Positions 8,635-17,738 of a stretch of DNA of 47,901 nt are shown in pieces. The stretch lies in assembly GCA_025359965.1 (NCBI GenBank), contig JANYDC010000074.1, forward strand, positions 1 to 47,901, read 5' to 3'. The notes under the pieces were generated by a model that was given only the letters and a program-made list of their open reading frames with translations, was not told where the DNA came from and did not search any database. Position numbers and translations under genes: made by a program. Position 1 is the first letter of the stretch, and each line of letters begins with the position of its first letter. The DNA comes from Pedosphaera sp. (GTDB lineage Bacteria > Verrucomicrobiota > Verrucomicrobiia > Limisphaerales > SXQI01).

Positions 8635-11600
8635 TGTTTGACCGGCAGTGCCACTTGCATTGGAGACATAAGATAAGCGATCAAATCACGGATCTGCTTT
8701 TCCTCCAGACCGCTCAGGAGCCCTTCTGGCATCATGGATATATTCGACTGGGCGAGTGAGGCAATCTCGCCACGTTCGAGAGTCATTGTCTCGGTCATGG
8801 TCTGCAAGGTAAGGGTCTGGTCTGATTGTGCTGCTTTGATGCCATTCAGCACTCGCTCGTCCTTCATAGTCACCACCAGCACCTTGTATCCGTCAGCGAC
8901 GACCGCGCTGGGATCGAGGATGTTCTGCAATAAATAGTCCAGATTCTTACGGTCACCGCCGGTAATATCAGGGCCAACCTTGCCGCCATCGCTGAACAAT
9001 TGGTGACATACCCCGCACGATACTGTGAAAATCGCCCGCCCCTGGGATAAGTCTGCCTGGCGCAGATTGTCCGGAGTGAGCTGCGCGGAATATTTGGCAA
9101 ACAATTCTTTTTTCTCGCCGGTGAGCGGTTTTGATTCCGGCCAAATTTTATCGAGACGCTGCTCAATCTCAGCCACTCCAAAACTCCTCATCTGCCGGAT
9201 CTGAAACGCGCCTAGATCCCTCTTTGGCACCGCTGATTTTTCCACAGCAGAGAGCAATTGCGCCGCGAATGCGGGTCGCCCCGCCAAGGCGCTTACCGCC
9301 TCCACTTTCGCCGCTGGCCGCAACCTCGAATAAACATCGAGAATCATTTTTGGCGTGTCCAATCCGCCCACCACCGCCAGCCCCCGGATCGCATCCGCCG
9401 CCATGTCCGCTTCGCCAATCAGCTGTTGCAGAATGGAAACCAGATTTGTGGTCCGACTCTGAACCAATGTATCTAGAGCTCGTCGGCGCGTTCCAAAATC
9501 CAATGCGGTATTGGTCGCCAAAATCCGTAACTCATCCGTGGCCCGGCCATCACCAAACACCACTGACAGCTCACGCATAGCCCCACGCGTGAACACATCT
9601 CCTACCCCTTCGAGCTTGCTCTGAGTGGCCGCCCAATTGGACGGAGCCACTGCCTTGCGCCACCCCTTTGACGCCTGCAACATCCCGGCCAGCACATTCG
9701 TCCGCAGCCCCTCCCCACCGTCTCTGGCAAGCATCGACAGCATTTGATTCACCGGTTCCGGTTGCGCCGCCAAAGCTTCCGTCAATCGCCGCGCGACATA
9801 TCGCTGAAGCTTACCGAAGGAAGTCGCACCCGCTAGCCGCACCGCCCGCTCCGGATCGGTCTCCACCGCGTCCGCCATCTGATACCATGCCAACAACGGA
9901 AGAGTCCGATCATTCGCGAACTCAGTCCGACCCGCCAGCCCTTCTAAAATCGGCCAACGCTCCTGGGGTGCCGTGTGGCGAATCGCCGCCGTCGCGAAAG
10001 CCAGCACCATTCCCGACGCATCTTTGCGCGCCACTTCAGCAATTCTTTCCAATGCATTTGCGCTCGGAGACCCGTGGTCGGCCAACAACTGCAATGCCCA
10101 AACCCGCATGTGCTCTGAAGGATGCCCCAGCAAGGACAGCAACTGAGCTTCGGTAGTTTGTCCTGTCACGTATAACGCCCAAAGCGCGCGCAACTGATGC
10201 CGAACATCCGGAGCATTCGCCAATAGATTTTTCAACTCAGCCCACGCCTCAGCCGAATCCTTTCCATCGACATGCCTCTCCTGCAAAACCAATCGGGCCT
10301 GTCGCACCAGCCATTCGTTGGGACTTGCCTGCATCCTCGCCAGATCCAATGAACTTAAAGCGCGAAGATCAGATTGAGGGATTTTTGCGTGCGGCCCGTA
10401 AGTCACCTTATAAATTCGTCCGCTCTGACGGTGAATACCCTCCTGATCATGGCACTCGCCTATATCCGACCAATCTGAAATATAAGCCGCGCCTCCCGGA
10501 CCCTGCAGAAGGTCGATGCCACGGAACCACACATCATCCGTAAAAATAAAATCCCTCGCATGATGGGCCACATAACCGGCACCCGAACGCTCAACCTTGT
10601 CCCGGTTCAACCGACGACCATGGAAATTGATCATGAAGACATCGTTGCGGTATTCGACGGGCCAGTTCTCGCCCAAATAAAACATCAGCCCCGTGTGCGC
10701 ATGCCCACCGCCTGCCTCCGAGGTCGATGTCGACACCTCCTTTCGCACATCCGTCCAGACCTCCTTTGCGCCCCAGTGAACATGATCCGCTGTCTGATCA
10801 ATCAACTCATACAAATAGGGTTTCGCATGCTCCCCGTACATCCGTTTGCCCCAACCGCCCGGCACCACGTGCCACAAATGCCCAATCACCGTATTGATAA
10901 AAAACAACTGCCCATAATCATCCCAGTCATGCCCCCAGGGATTCGTCCCCGCCTCCGCCACCACCTCAAACTCCCCTGACTGCGGATCATACCGCCACAT
11001 CCCCACGTTAATCGGCACCCTCTTCTCCGGCGGCGTCCCTGGCTTTCCCACATGACTCGTTGCCTGGATTCCGTGCCTTCCGTACAACCAACCGTCCGGC
11101 CCCCACTTCAAACCATTGGCAATTGTGTGTCGGATTGCCCCGTCCTCCCAACCATCCAGCAAAACCACCGGCTCCGAGTCGGGCACATCATCCCCGTTAC
11201 GATCAGGGATAAACAACAGCCTCGGCGGACAAATGGCATACACCCCTCCAAAACCCAGCGCGATCCCGGTTAACTTCTGGGCTTGATCCCAAAACACCGT
11301 CCGCTTGTCAAAATGCCCGTCCCCATTCGTATCCTCCAGAATCACAATCCGGTCGTGCAACCGCACATCCCAATTCACGGCCGCCTCGGAGTAGGTGTAA
11401 TTTTCCGCCACCCATAACCGGCCCCGCGCGTCCAAGGCCATCCCGATGGGCTGCTGCACATCCGGCTCCCCCGCGAACAGAGTCGCCTCGAACCCCGGCG
11501 GCAACCGAAACTTCGTAACTGCCTCCTCCGGCTTCAAAAGCGGAATGCTTTCTGACTGTGTGTTGTAGATCGCAACCCCGTCCGCCGCACCAACCCTCAG

Positions 11601-11675
11601 ACTCAGCGCAACCAATACAACTATTCCGGCCATCCACCGAAAACCCATTTTAAGTTTGCGCACAAAAAGATTCAT
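8631..11675 (-). CDS. PVC-type membrane-bound dehydrogenase with HEAT-like repeats and C-terminal cytochrome c domain
   Basis: A 1014-residue exported protein of the type found in Planctomycetota and Verrucomicrobiota. After a signal peptide (MAGIVVLVALSLRVGAAD) comes a beta-propeller dehydrogenase domain with IGMALDARGRLWVAENYTYSE, HTIANGLKWGPDGWLYGRHG and TNPWGHDWDDYGQLFF. A middle helical region follows with HEAT-like repeats (LARMQASPNEWLVRQARLVL, HMRVWALQLL). The C-terminus is a haem-binding domain with CGVCH and the conserved DITGGDRKNLDYLLQNILDP. It is predicted to oxidise a sugar or alcohol at the outer face of the membrane and pass electrons to its own haem. I chose the ATG at 11675. 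A TTG at 11705 and an ATG at 11645 are alternatives. It is coupled by ATGA to the transporter at 7585. Confidence 0.9.
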   Translation of the reverse strand: MNLFVRKLKMGFRWMAGIVVLVALSLRVGAADGVAIYNTQSESIPLLKPEEAVTKFRLPPGFEATLFAGEPDVQQPIGMALDARGRLWVAENYTYSEAAVNWDVRLHDRIVILEDTNGDGHFDKRTVFWDQAQKLTGIALGFGGVYAICPPRLLFIPDRNGDDVPDSEPVVLLDGWEDGAIRHTIANGLKWGPDGWLYGRHGIQATSHVGKPGTPPEKRVPINVGMWRYDPQSGEFEVVAEAGTNPWGHDWDDYGQLFFINTVIGHLWHVVPGGWGKRMYGEHAKPYLYELIDQTADHVHWGAKEVWTDVRKEVSTSTSEAGGGHAHTGLMFYLGENWPVEYRNDVFMINFHGRRLNRDKVERSGAGYVAHHARDFIFTDDVWFRGIDLLQGPGGAAYISDWSDIGECHDQEGIHRQSGRIYKVTYGPHAKIPQSDLRALSSLDLARMQASPNEWLVRQARLVLQERHVDGKDSAEAWAELKNLLANAPDVRHQLRALWALYVTGQTTEAQLLSLLGHPSEHMRVWALQLLADHGSPSANALERIAEVARKDASGMVLAFATAAIRHTAPQERWPILEGLAGRTEFANDRTLPLLAWYQMADAVETDPERAVRLAGATSFGKLQRYVARRLTEALAAQPEPVNQMLSMLARDGGEGLRTNVLAGMLQASKGWRKAVAPSNWAATQSKLEGVGDVFTRGAMRELSVVFGDGRATDELRILATNTALDFGTRRRALDTLVQSRTTNLVSILQQLIGEADMAADAIRGLAVVGGLDTPKMILDVYSRLRPAAKVEAVSALAGRPAFAAQLLSAVEKSAVPKRDLGAFQIRQMRSFGVAEIEQRLDKIWPESKPLTGEKKELFAKYSAQLTPDNLRQADLSQGRAIFTVSCGVCHQLFSDGGKVGPDITGGDRKNLDYLLQNILDPSAVVADGYKVLVVTMKDERVLNGIKAAQSDQTLTLQTMTETMTLERGEIASLAQSNISMMPEGLLSGLEEKQIRDLIAYLMSPMQVALPVKQ

Positions 11676-11874
11676 GATTTGCCAAGAATTATGCCGAACC
11701 CTCAAAAGGTGTCCACCCCACAGTATTCCCGCGCCACGCGTTGATTGGCATGACTTCGACTGTGTCCGCGTGATCGTCTTCTCGCGAGCAGGTGCCTAGC
11801 CTCATTATTTATCCTCATGCCACTGCGATCTCAATCTTGCACGACGACCTAAAAGAGCCAACCATGGAGCCGTT

Positions 11875-14352
11875 ATGAAATCAGATCGTGCACGCATGGA
11901 CATCGCCGCTGTGATCTCTCGTTCCTTCCGGCGCGCGCTGCGATTGGGCATCCTCCTGAGTGCAGCGCTGCTCGTTACCACCGGAGCCACCGCGCATGAG
12001 GACGAAGCCACACTAGCCGGCCACTCTTTCCATGGCGAAGCCTACGACGAAGGCCCGCGGCAGGCTGCCTATCTCATGGAAGGCATGCCCAAAATTGAAT
12101 TTCCAGTCACGACCACCAACACGCTGGCGCAGAAATTCTTCAATCAAGGCGTGGGCCAGCTTCACGGCTTCTGGTATTTCGAGGCCGAACGATCCTTCCG
12201 TCAGGTCGCCATGCTCGACACCAACTGTCTTATGGCTTCCTGGGGCGTGGCCATGGCAAATGTGTACAACGAAAAACGCGCCCGCGAGTTCACCAAGCAG
12301 GCCGTCGCCCGCACCAACACCGTTACCATCTCCCGGCGGGAACTGCTCTACATCGAATCCCTGGCCAAGTTCTACCCTGAAGACAAACCCAAGGATGCCC
12401 CCAAGGAAGACGAGGTAAAACGCCATCGCGATTACGTCCGCAGCCTCGAACAAATCATCGAGGAATTCCCCGGTGACATCGAAGCCAAAGCCTTCCTTGC
12501 CTTCAAAATATGGGACAACGGCGGACGCGTCAGCATCTCCAGCCACATGGCTGTCGACGCCCTCGCCCAACAAGTCCTTGCCGTCAACCCCACTCACCCT
12601 GTCCAACACGCCCGCATCCATCTTTGGAATGACGAGGCCGACCGCCGCGCCTTGGATGCCGCCGCCCTCTGCGGTCAGGGATCACCCGGCATTGCCCACA
12701 TGTGGCACATGCCCGGACACCCCTACTCCGCCCTCCACCGCTATGCCGATGGCGCCTGGCAACAGGAAGCCTCCGCCCGCGTCGATCACGCCTACATGAT
12801 TCGCAACCGAGTACTCCCCGACCAAATTCACAACTTCGCCCACAACAACGAATGGCTCGTCAACAACCTCAATTACGTCGGCCGTGTGAGGGACGCCGTT
12901 GAGCTGGCTAACAACATGGTCGAACTTCCCCGCCATCCTAAATACAACAGCATCACAAAGGATTCCGGCACCAACGGAACCATTGCCCTCGCCGACACTT
13001 CGTCCAGCGCCAATAAAAACCGCCACAACAGCGCTGTCTTCGGTCGCACCCGCCTTTTGGAAACTCTCGTTCGATGGGAACTGTGGGATGAACTCCTCAC
13101 CCTTGGAAACTCCATGTACCTCGACCCCACCGACCTGCCCGAGGAACAGTCCAAGCGTCTCCGAGCTCTGGCGCTTGCCCATTTCGCCAAAGGGGAAACC
13201 AACGCCGGCTCGATGAAAATCACCGAACTCGAGACTGTGCTCAAAGCTCAGCGCGAGCTTCGTCACGCCGAGGAGGACGAGGCCGAAGCCAAAGCCCGCG
13301 AGGCAAAACAAAGCGAGGAGCAGGTCGCCAAAGCCATGACCGAGGCCATGGGTAAGCATGCGGAACGCATTAAAATGACCGAGGCTTCACTCACCGAACT
13401 ACGCTTTCTGGCCTTGCTGGCCAAAGGCGCGCTGGAAGAAGCCCGCCAACAAACCAACGAAATCAAGGACTTTCCCAAAGACCGCCTTTCCCGCATCTGG
13501 CTCCAACTCGGTGATAAAGACAAAGCTGTTACCCTCGCCCGTGAATTTCTCGACGGAGCCACCAACCAAGTCCTCGCCCTAGCCAATTACACCGACATCC
13601 TCGAACGCTCCGGAAAACACGATGACGCCGTGAAAACTTTCGAACAACTTCGCTCCATCTCCCCTCAGGCGGACCTCGACACCCCAGTCATGCAACGCCT
13701 CAACCCCCTGGCCGCACAATTAAAACTCCCCGATGACTGGCGCCCCGCCTACCAACCCTCCACCGACGTCGGCCAACGACCTTCCCTTGACTCACTCGGG
13801 CCCTTCCGCTGGCGTCCCTCCCCAGCCCTCGATTGGAAACTCCCCGACGAAAACGGCAAAATAATCTCCCTTACCAACTACCATGGACGCCCGGTCCTTG
13901 TTGTCTTCTACCTGGGCTACCGTTGCAAACATTGCCTCGAACAACTCAACGCCTTTGCCCCCATGACCAAACGCTTCCAAGACGCGGGCATCTCCATCGT
14001 GGCCATCAGCACCGATTCCGCTGCTGGACTTAGAAAGACCTTCAATGACGGCAAGGACCCCGGCGGATTCCCCTTCCCTGTCGTCTCCGATGAATCACTG
14101 GAAAGCTTCAAAAAATACCGCTCCTTCGACGACTTTGAAAACGCGCCCCTGCACGGTACCTTCCTTGTCGATGCCGACGGCCTCGTCCGCTGGCAGGACA
14201 TAGGCTATGACCCCTTTATGCAGCTCGATTTTCTCCTCGCCGAATCCCAGCGCCTCCTCAAACTGCCGAGCAAACCAATTCGCGTAACCTCAATCGAACA
14301 AACTGCTCCCATCCCCGTCAAAGACTCGAAGCATTCTGTCTCCTCCCGCTAA
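11875..14352 (+). CDS. Exported TPR protein fused to a C-terminal redoxin domain
   Basis: An 825-residue protein with a signal sequence (LGILLSAALLVTTGATAHED), a long helical region with TPR-like units (FFNQGVGQLHGFWYFEAERSF near residue 95), the HMWHMPGH motif near residue 280, a charged coiled-coil insert (about 455-500, rich in Glu, Lys and Ala), and a C-terminal thioredoxin-fold domain from about 645. In that domain VLVVFYLGYRCKHCLEQL places a CxxC at Cys684/Cys687, then IVAISTDS and HGTFLVDADGLVRW as in AhpC/TSA-type redoxins. It probably acts as a periplasmic thiol reductant or peroxiredoxin-like enzyme tethered to a protein-binding scaffold. It is divergent from the PVC dehydrogenase with about 200 bases between starts. 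Confidence 0.87.
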   Translation: MKSDRARMDIAAVISRSFRRALRLGILLSAALLVTTGATAHEDEATLAGHSFHGEAYDEGPRQAAYLMEGMPKIEFPVTTTNTLAQKFFNQGVGQLHGFWYFEAERSFRQVAMLDTNCLMASWGVAMANVYNEKRAREFTKQAVARTNTVTISRRELLYIESLAKFYPEDKPKDAPKEDEVKRHRDYVRSLEQIIEEFPGDIEAKAFLAFKIWDNGGRVSISSHMAVDALAQQVLAVNPTHPVQHARIHLWNDEADRRALDAAALCGQGSPGIAHMWHMPGHPYSALHRYADGAWQQEASARVDHAYMIRNRVLPDQIHNFAHNNEWLVNNLNYVGRVRDAVELANNMVELPRHPKYNSITKDSGTNGTIALADTSSSANKNRHNSAVFGRTRLLETLVRWELWDELLTLGNSMYLDPTDLPEEQSKRLRALALAHFAKGETNAGSMKITELETVLKAQRELRHAEEDEAEAKAREAKQSEEQVAKAMTEAMGKHAERIKMTEASLTELRFLALLAKGALEEARQQTNEIKDFPKDRLSRIWLQLGDKDKAVTLAREFLDGATNQVLALANYTDILERSGKHDDAVKTFEQLRSISPQADLDTPVMQRLNPLAAQLKLPDDWRPAYQPSTDVGQRPSLDSLGPFRWRPSPALDWKLPDENGKIISLTNYHGRPVLVVFYLGYRCKHCLEQLNAFAPMTKRFQDAGISIVAISTDSAAGLRKTFNDGKDPGGFPFPVVSDESLESFKKYRSFDDFENAPLHGTFLVDADGLVRWQDIGYDPFMQLDFLLAESQRLLKLPSKPIRVTSIEQTAPIPVKDSKHSVSSR

Positions 14353-14405
14353 TTCCGAGATAAATCAAAAGTGTCCTGCCAGCAACGCCTTGCTGCCCGA
14401 GCTTT

Positions 14406-15002
14406 TCACCCACCCGTCGATGATTCACCCCGGCCCAACGCCCGCTCTATGCGACGGTCAGGCGCGAGCCACATCAGCGCAACCAACACATACAAGGCGC
14501 AGGCGAGCCAAGGACTAACAAAGGCCAGTGGAATCGCCGCGAGGTAAACCACTGGGGATACCTTGCCTTTAACATCTCTTCCAACCGCCGCCCCGAGCAG
14601 CGAATTGGCCCCTTGCTGTGAGATGATCGTCCGCTGCAAAACGTAATACCCAAGCGCCGCCATCATGAGCACCACCCCATAAGCCGCGACCGGTACCGAC
14701 GCAAAATGATATTCCCCGATCCATGCCGTGGCGAATGGAAAAAGCGACAGCCAAAAAAGCAGATGCAAATTGGCCCACAAAATTCCGCCTGTCACCACTC
14801 GCGTTGAATTAAACAGATGATGATGATTATTCCAGTAAATCCCCACATAGATGAAGCTTAGGACGTAGCTCAAGAAGACCGGCAGCAGCGGTTTTAACGC
14901 TCCAATATCAGTTCCATGCGGCACTTTCAACTCAAGCACCATGATCGTGATAATAATCGCAATCACCCCATCGCTGAATGCTTCCAAACGATTTTTCTCC
15001 AT
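14406..15002 (-). CDS. TMEM175-family (DUF1211) potassium channel-like protein
   Basis: A 198-residue integral membrane protein starting MEKNRLEAFSDGVIAI. The RxxxFSDGV motif at the N-terminus is the signature of bacterial TMEM175 proteins, which form tetrameric potassium-permeable channels. About six hydrophobic helices follow, with YVGIYWNNHHHLF in the second repeat-like helix, also typical. The frame extends upstream to 15107, but the extra 35 residues are not family-like and overlap the leader of the divergent cNMP gene. The ATG at 15002 gives the normal bacterial length of about 200 residues. The 3' end is convergent with the TPR-redoxin gene. Confidence 0.88.
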   Translation of the reverse strand: MEKNRLEAFSDGVIAIIITIMVLELKVPHGTDIGALKPLLPVFLSYVLSFIYVGIYWNNHHHLFNSTRVVTGGILWANLHLLFWLSLFPFATAWIGEYHFASVPVAAYGVVLMMAALGYYVLQRTIISQQGANSLLGAAVGRDVKGKVSPVVYLAAIPLAFVSPWLACALYVLVALMWLAPDRRIERALGRGESSTGG

Positions 15003-15116
15003 GCCTGAATCTAACCAAATTGTTTCCCTATCGGCAACCGCAGGCGGGCAATCCTGCTCCGCCAGAGAAAAATACTTTTCATTTTGCCGCGAATGTCGTT
15101 CGCTCACTTCCGTGAT

Positions 15117-15608
15117 ATGTCTGCCATCCTAACCACCCTCAAAGATTATCCGGTCCAACACTTTGCCGAGGGAGACACCATTCTCGCCCAGGGGGAATAC
15201 ACCGGCCTCCTATACGTACTCATCGAAGGTTCAGTCGAAGTCATCAAGGACGACGTCACCGTAGCCACTGCCTCAGAGCCCGGCGCCGTCTTTGGAGATC
15301 TTGCCGCCCTCCTCGGCGTACCGCACACCGCCGTGGTCCGCGCCGTCCGCCCCTCCCGCTTCCACGTCGTCGCGGATGCCAAATTCGTCCTTGAGAAAAC
15401 CCCCTCCCTCTGCCTCCACGTTTGCGAACTCCTCGCTCGCCGTCTCGATGCCGTCAACAAATACCTTGTCGATGTGCGCCAGCAATTCGTAGGTGACGAC
15501 CACCTTGGCATGGTTGACGGGATCCTCGACACCCTCATGCACCGCCACCCCCGTTCTCGCGTCGCCCCACGCCCTTCAACCATTCACGATCCGGAGATCC
15601 CTAACTGA
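15117..15608 (+). CDS. Single-domain cyclic-nucleotide-binding protein (CRP-like effector domain)
   Basis: A 163-residue protein made of one cNMP-binding fold. The beta-barrel reads HFAEGDTILAQGEYTGLLYV, IEGSVEVIKD, then the phosphate-binding cassette region GAVFGDLAALLGVPHTAVVRA. A short helical tail follows, without the helix-turn-helix of CRP/FNR proteins. The start at ATG 15117 gives MSAILTTLKD, which fits the usual N-terminal helix; in-frame TTG 15084 and ATG 15093 are alternatives. It is divergent from the TMEM175-like channel gene with 114 bases between starts, which raises the possibility that nucleotide binding and ion flow are linked. Its 3' end overlaps the convergent metallophosphoesterase gene by 33 bases. 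Confidence 0.82.
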   Translation: MSAILTTLKDYPVQHFAEGDTILAQGEYTGLLYVLIEGSVEVIKDDVTVATASEPGAVFGDLAALLGVPHTAVVRAVRPSRFHVVADAKFVLEKTPSLCLHVCELLARRLDAVNKYLVDVRQQFVGDDHLGMVDGILDTLMHRHPRSRVAPRPSTIHDPEIPN

Positions 15609-16307
15609 GCTCCCCTCCATCGAATTCCACTCAGCCGTCATCGCCTCAAAATCAATTTTGATCGTCGTCGGCTGCGGCCCAATCTGTCGTCCCGGATTAA
15701 ACACCCAAGTCTTCCCGATCCGGTCTATCCACGATCCCGCCTCATAAAAAGGTGAATTATGAATGTGCCCGCTTAACACGATGTCGGGCTGAAAACGTTC
15801 GATCCACCCCCTCAAAAACTCGTCCCCCACGGATTTTCGCCCCGACCAACTTGTGCGCGAACCCTCCGGCGGTGCGTGATGAATCCAAACCCACCGCCCA
15901 TGCCCGTTCGCCGACTCCCGCTCCAACAACCCCTCCAACTCCGCCCGCGACACCGCCCCATCCCACCACGGGCACACGGTAAAACGCGTGTCCCCCAGCA
16001 TGAAACTCTCCCCATCCACGTGCACCCTCTCACTTCCTGACCCTCGCACCCACTCTGCCACCGATTCATCCGCCTCATTCCGGCTGTCCCCATCGTGATT
16101 GCCCGAACTCACCACCAAACGCGCTTTCTGCCTTAACAACCCTATATACTTCTCCACAATGGCGATCTGCACATCCGCCTCCAGCGCCGAGCCTAGATCC
16201 AGCAGATCCCCGCCAATCACCGCCAACTCATACTCCCCGGCATGAGCCAGCAGCCAATCAAACTGCTTCAGGGTATAGTGCAAATCAGCAACGAATAGCA
16301 GGCGCAT
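15576..16307 (-). CDS. Calcineurin-like metallophosphoesterase
   Basis: A 243-residue soluble phosphoesterase with the complete two-metal site: DLH (Asp8, His10), GGDLLD (Asp34), GNHD (Asn70, His71), HHAPPEG, and SGHIHN near the C-terminus. The ATG at 16307 (MRLLFVADLHY) places the first motif right at the start, as normal for the family. An upstream in-frame start at 16367 would add a hydrophobic run that is not signal-like enough to prefer. The substrate cannot be inferred. The gene follows the P450 gene on the same strand with a 63-base gap. Its end overlaps the end of the convergent cNMP-binding gene. Confidence 0.88.
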   Translation of the reverse strand: MRLLFVADLHYTLKQFDWLLAHAGEYELAVIGGDLLDLGSALEADVQIAIVEKYIGLLRQKARLVVSSGNHDGDSRNEADESVAEWVRGSGSERVHVDGESFMLGDTRFTVCPWWDGAVSRAELEGLLERESANGHGRWVWIHHAPPEGSRTSWSGRKSVGDEFLRGWIERFQPDIVLSGHIHNSPFYEAGSWIDRIGKTWVFNPGRQIGPQPTTIKIDFEAMTAEWNSMEGSSVRDLRIVNG

Positions 16308-16370
16308 AAAAAGTACTCCCAGCAATTTGACCCCGCCCAGCAAAACCACCAGCAAAAAACAACCCAATTT

Positions 16371-17534
16371 TTAGCGCCCGCTGAATCTCACCGTCAACGA
16401 CTCATAACCCACCGCACGCTCATACTTCTCCTGCTTCTCCACACTCTCCTTCGCCTCCAACACCGTGATACTCCCCACCCGCTCCACCAACTTCTGCAAC
16501 AAAGTTCGCAACAACAACCGCGCGTGCGGCGCACCTAGACAAATATGCGCACCAATCCCAAATGAAATATGCGGATTCGGTTTCCGGTCCAGCCTCACCT
16601 CCCCCGGTGCTTCAAACGCCGCCTCATCCAAATTCGCCGACGCCCAACACAACGACACCCGCCCCCCGGCTGGAACTGTCACCCCGTGCACATCCGTCTC
16701 CACAGGGCACACCCGCCCGATATGCGTCAACGGCATGATCACCCTGAAAAACTCCTCCCCCGCCAAAACAATCCGTGACGGATCAGCCCGCAAATACTCC
16801 AGCGCCTCCGGATGCCTCCCCAAATACGCCACCACCGAAGAAACTGTGTGAATCACCGTGTCGCGCCCCCCCGCGAACGTCAAATTACCAAACCCCATCA
16901 TCTCCTCCCGCGTCAACCCACGGCCTCGATAAGTCGCCTTCTTCAACGCGCTGAAAAAATCATCCCCCGGATTTGCCGTGGCTCGGTCAAACTGCCCGTG
17001 CAAATACCTCTCCAACGCCATCCCCTTCCGCTCCCCATCTCCCCCGTCCCGGAACACATGCACCCCCCACCCAATGTACGTCACCGCTTCGTCCTCCGGC
17101 ACGTTCAACAAATAGGTCAGCGCCCTCGATTGCAACGGCAGCGCAAACTCCCTCACCACCTCCACCGAATGCCTCCCCAGCGCATCCACCAACAACCCAT
17201 CAACCAACCCCTCCACCTGCGCCACCACCACCGGATCTTTCGCCCGCTTAAAAAACGGCTCCACAATCTCCCTATACTCGGTGTGCTCCGGCGGATTCGT
17301 CTCAATCGGCAACTGCCTCATCGACCTCACATCCTCCTCCGAAGGGATCGGGACTCGGAATGGCGCGTCCGAGCTAAACGTCTTCCAATCCTTGGCCGCC
17401 TTCCGCACATCCTCATGCCGCAAAATCATCGGCACACCCTCTCCCTGGAACGTGCATTTCAAAACACCCTCCCCCTTCCGCGCCTCGCGAAAAGGATCAG
17501 CCACACCATTCACCGGACAACCATTTCCATTCAT
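16371..17534 (-). CDS. Cytochrome P450
   Basis: A 387-residue soluble bacterial P450. The haem-ligand loop is FGIGAHICLGAPHARL with the cysteine at about residue 332. The I-helix oxygen-activation motif reads AGGRDTV, and the K-helix ExxR is EEFFR. ETNPPEHTEYR near residue 80 is the conserved B/C region of CYP1xx-type enzymes. The ATG at 17534 was chosen; the frame extends to 17576 but the extension is short and not family-like. Neither a ferredoxin nor a ferredoxin reductase gene is adjacent, so redox partners must be encoded elsewhere. The substrate is unknown. The next gene downstream is the metallophosphoesterase, possibly co-transcribed. Confidence 0.92.
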   Translation of the reverse strand: MNGNGCPVNGVADPFREARKGEGVLKCTFQGEGVPMILRHEDVRKAAKDWKTFSSDAPFRVPIPSEEDVRSMRQLPIETNPPEHTEYREIVEPFFKRAKDPVVVAQVEGLVDGLLVDALGRHSVEVVREFALPLQSRALTYLLNVPEDEAVTYIGWGVHVFRDGGDGERKGMALERYLHGQFDRATANPGDDFFSALKKATYRGRGLTREEMMGFGNLTFAGGRDTVIHTVSSVVAYLGRHPEALEYLRADPSRIVLAGEEFFRVIMPLTHIGRVCPVETDVHGVTVPAGGRVSLCWASANLDEAAFEAPGEVRLDRKPNPHISFGIGAHICLGAPHARLLLRTLLQKLVERVGSITVLEAKESVEKQEKYERAVGYESLTVRFSGR

Positions 17535-17669
17535 CACAACAAAAATAAGTCTGCACATTAAAGCCACGGGCAACAAAACTCATCGAACAACCCAACCCCC
17601 GCCAGCGCAAGAAAAACCCCTACCTCCCCTTCCTATTTTCGTGCTCTCTACTCTCTCCGTGCCAAGGCT

Positions 17670-17708
17670 CCCCTTCCGTGCCGGTCCGTGTCCCGTCCGT
17701 GGTTAAAA
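17670..17708 (+). repeat. Dispersed 39-base repeat, copy 1 (ends TCCGTGGTTAAAA)
   Basis: The sequence begins CCCCTTCCGTGCC and ends CCGTCCGTGGTTAAAA. It recurs at 18088-18126 with two mismatches over 39 bases. Inside it the unit TCCGTG is iterated three or four times. A similar degenerate element with ATCCGTGGTTAA lies at about 27200-27232. The function is unknown. This looks like a genome-wide intergenic repeat family. Confidence 0.7.
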
Positions 17709-17738
17709 TTCCCAGCCCGCGGTTAAAACCCGACCCCA

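Noticed and set aside
12682..13359. 225-codon open frame antisense to the TPR-redoxin gene
   Set aside because: Gly/Val-rich composition typical of a shadow frame; no motif.
16812..17561. 249-codon plus-strand frame opposite the P450 gene
   Set aside because: Pro/His/Arg-rich shadow of the C-rich P450 gene; the P450 motifs are on the minus strand.
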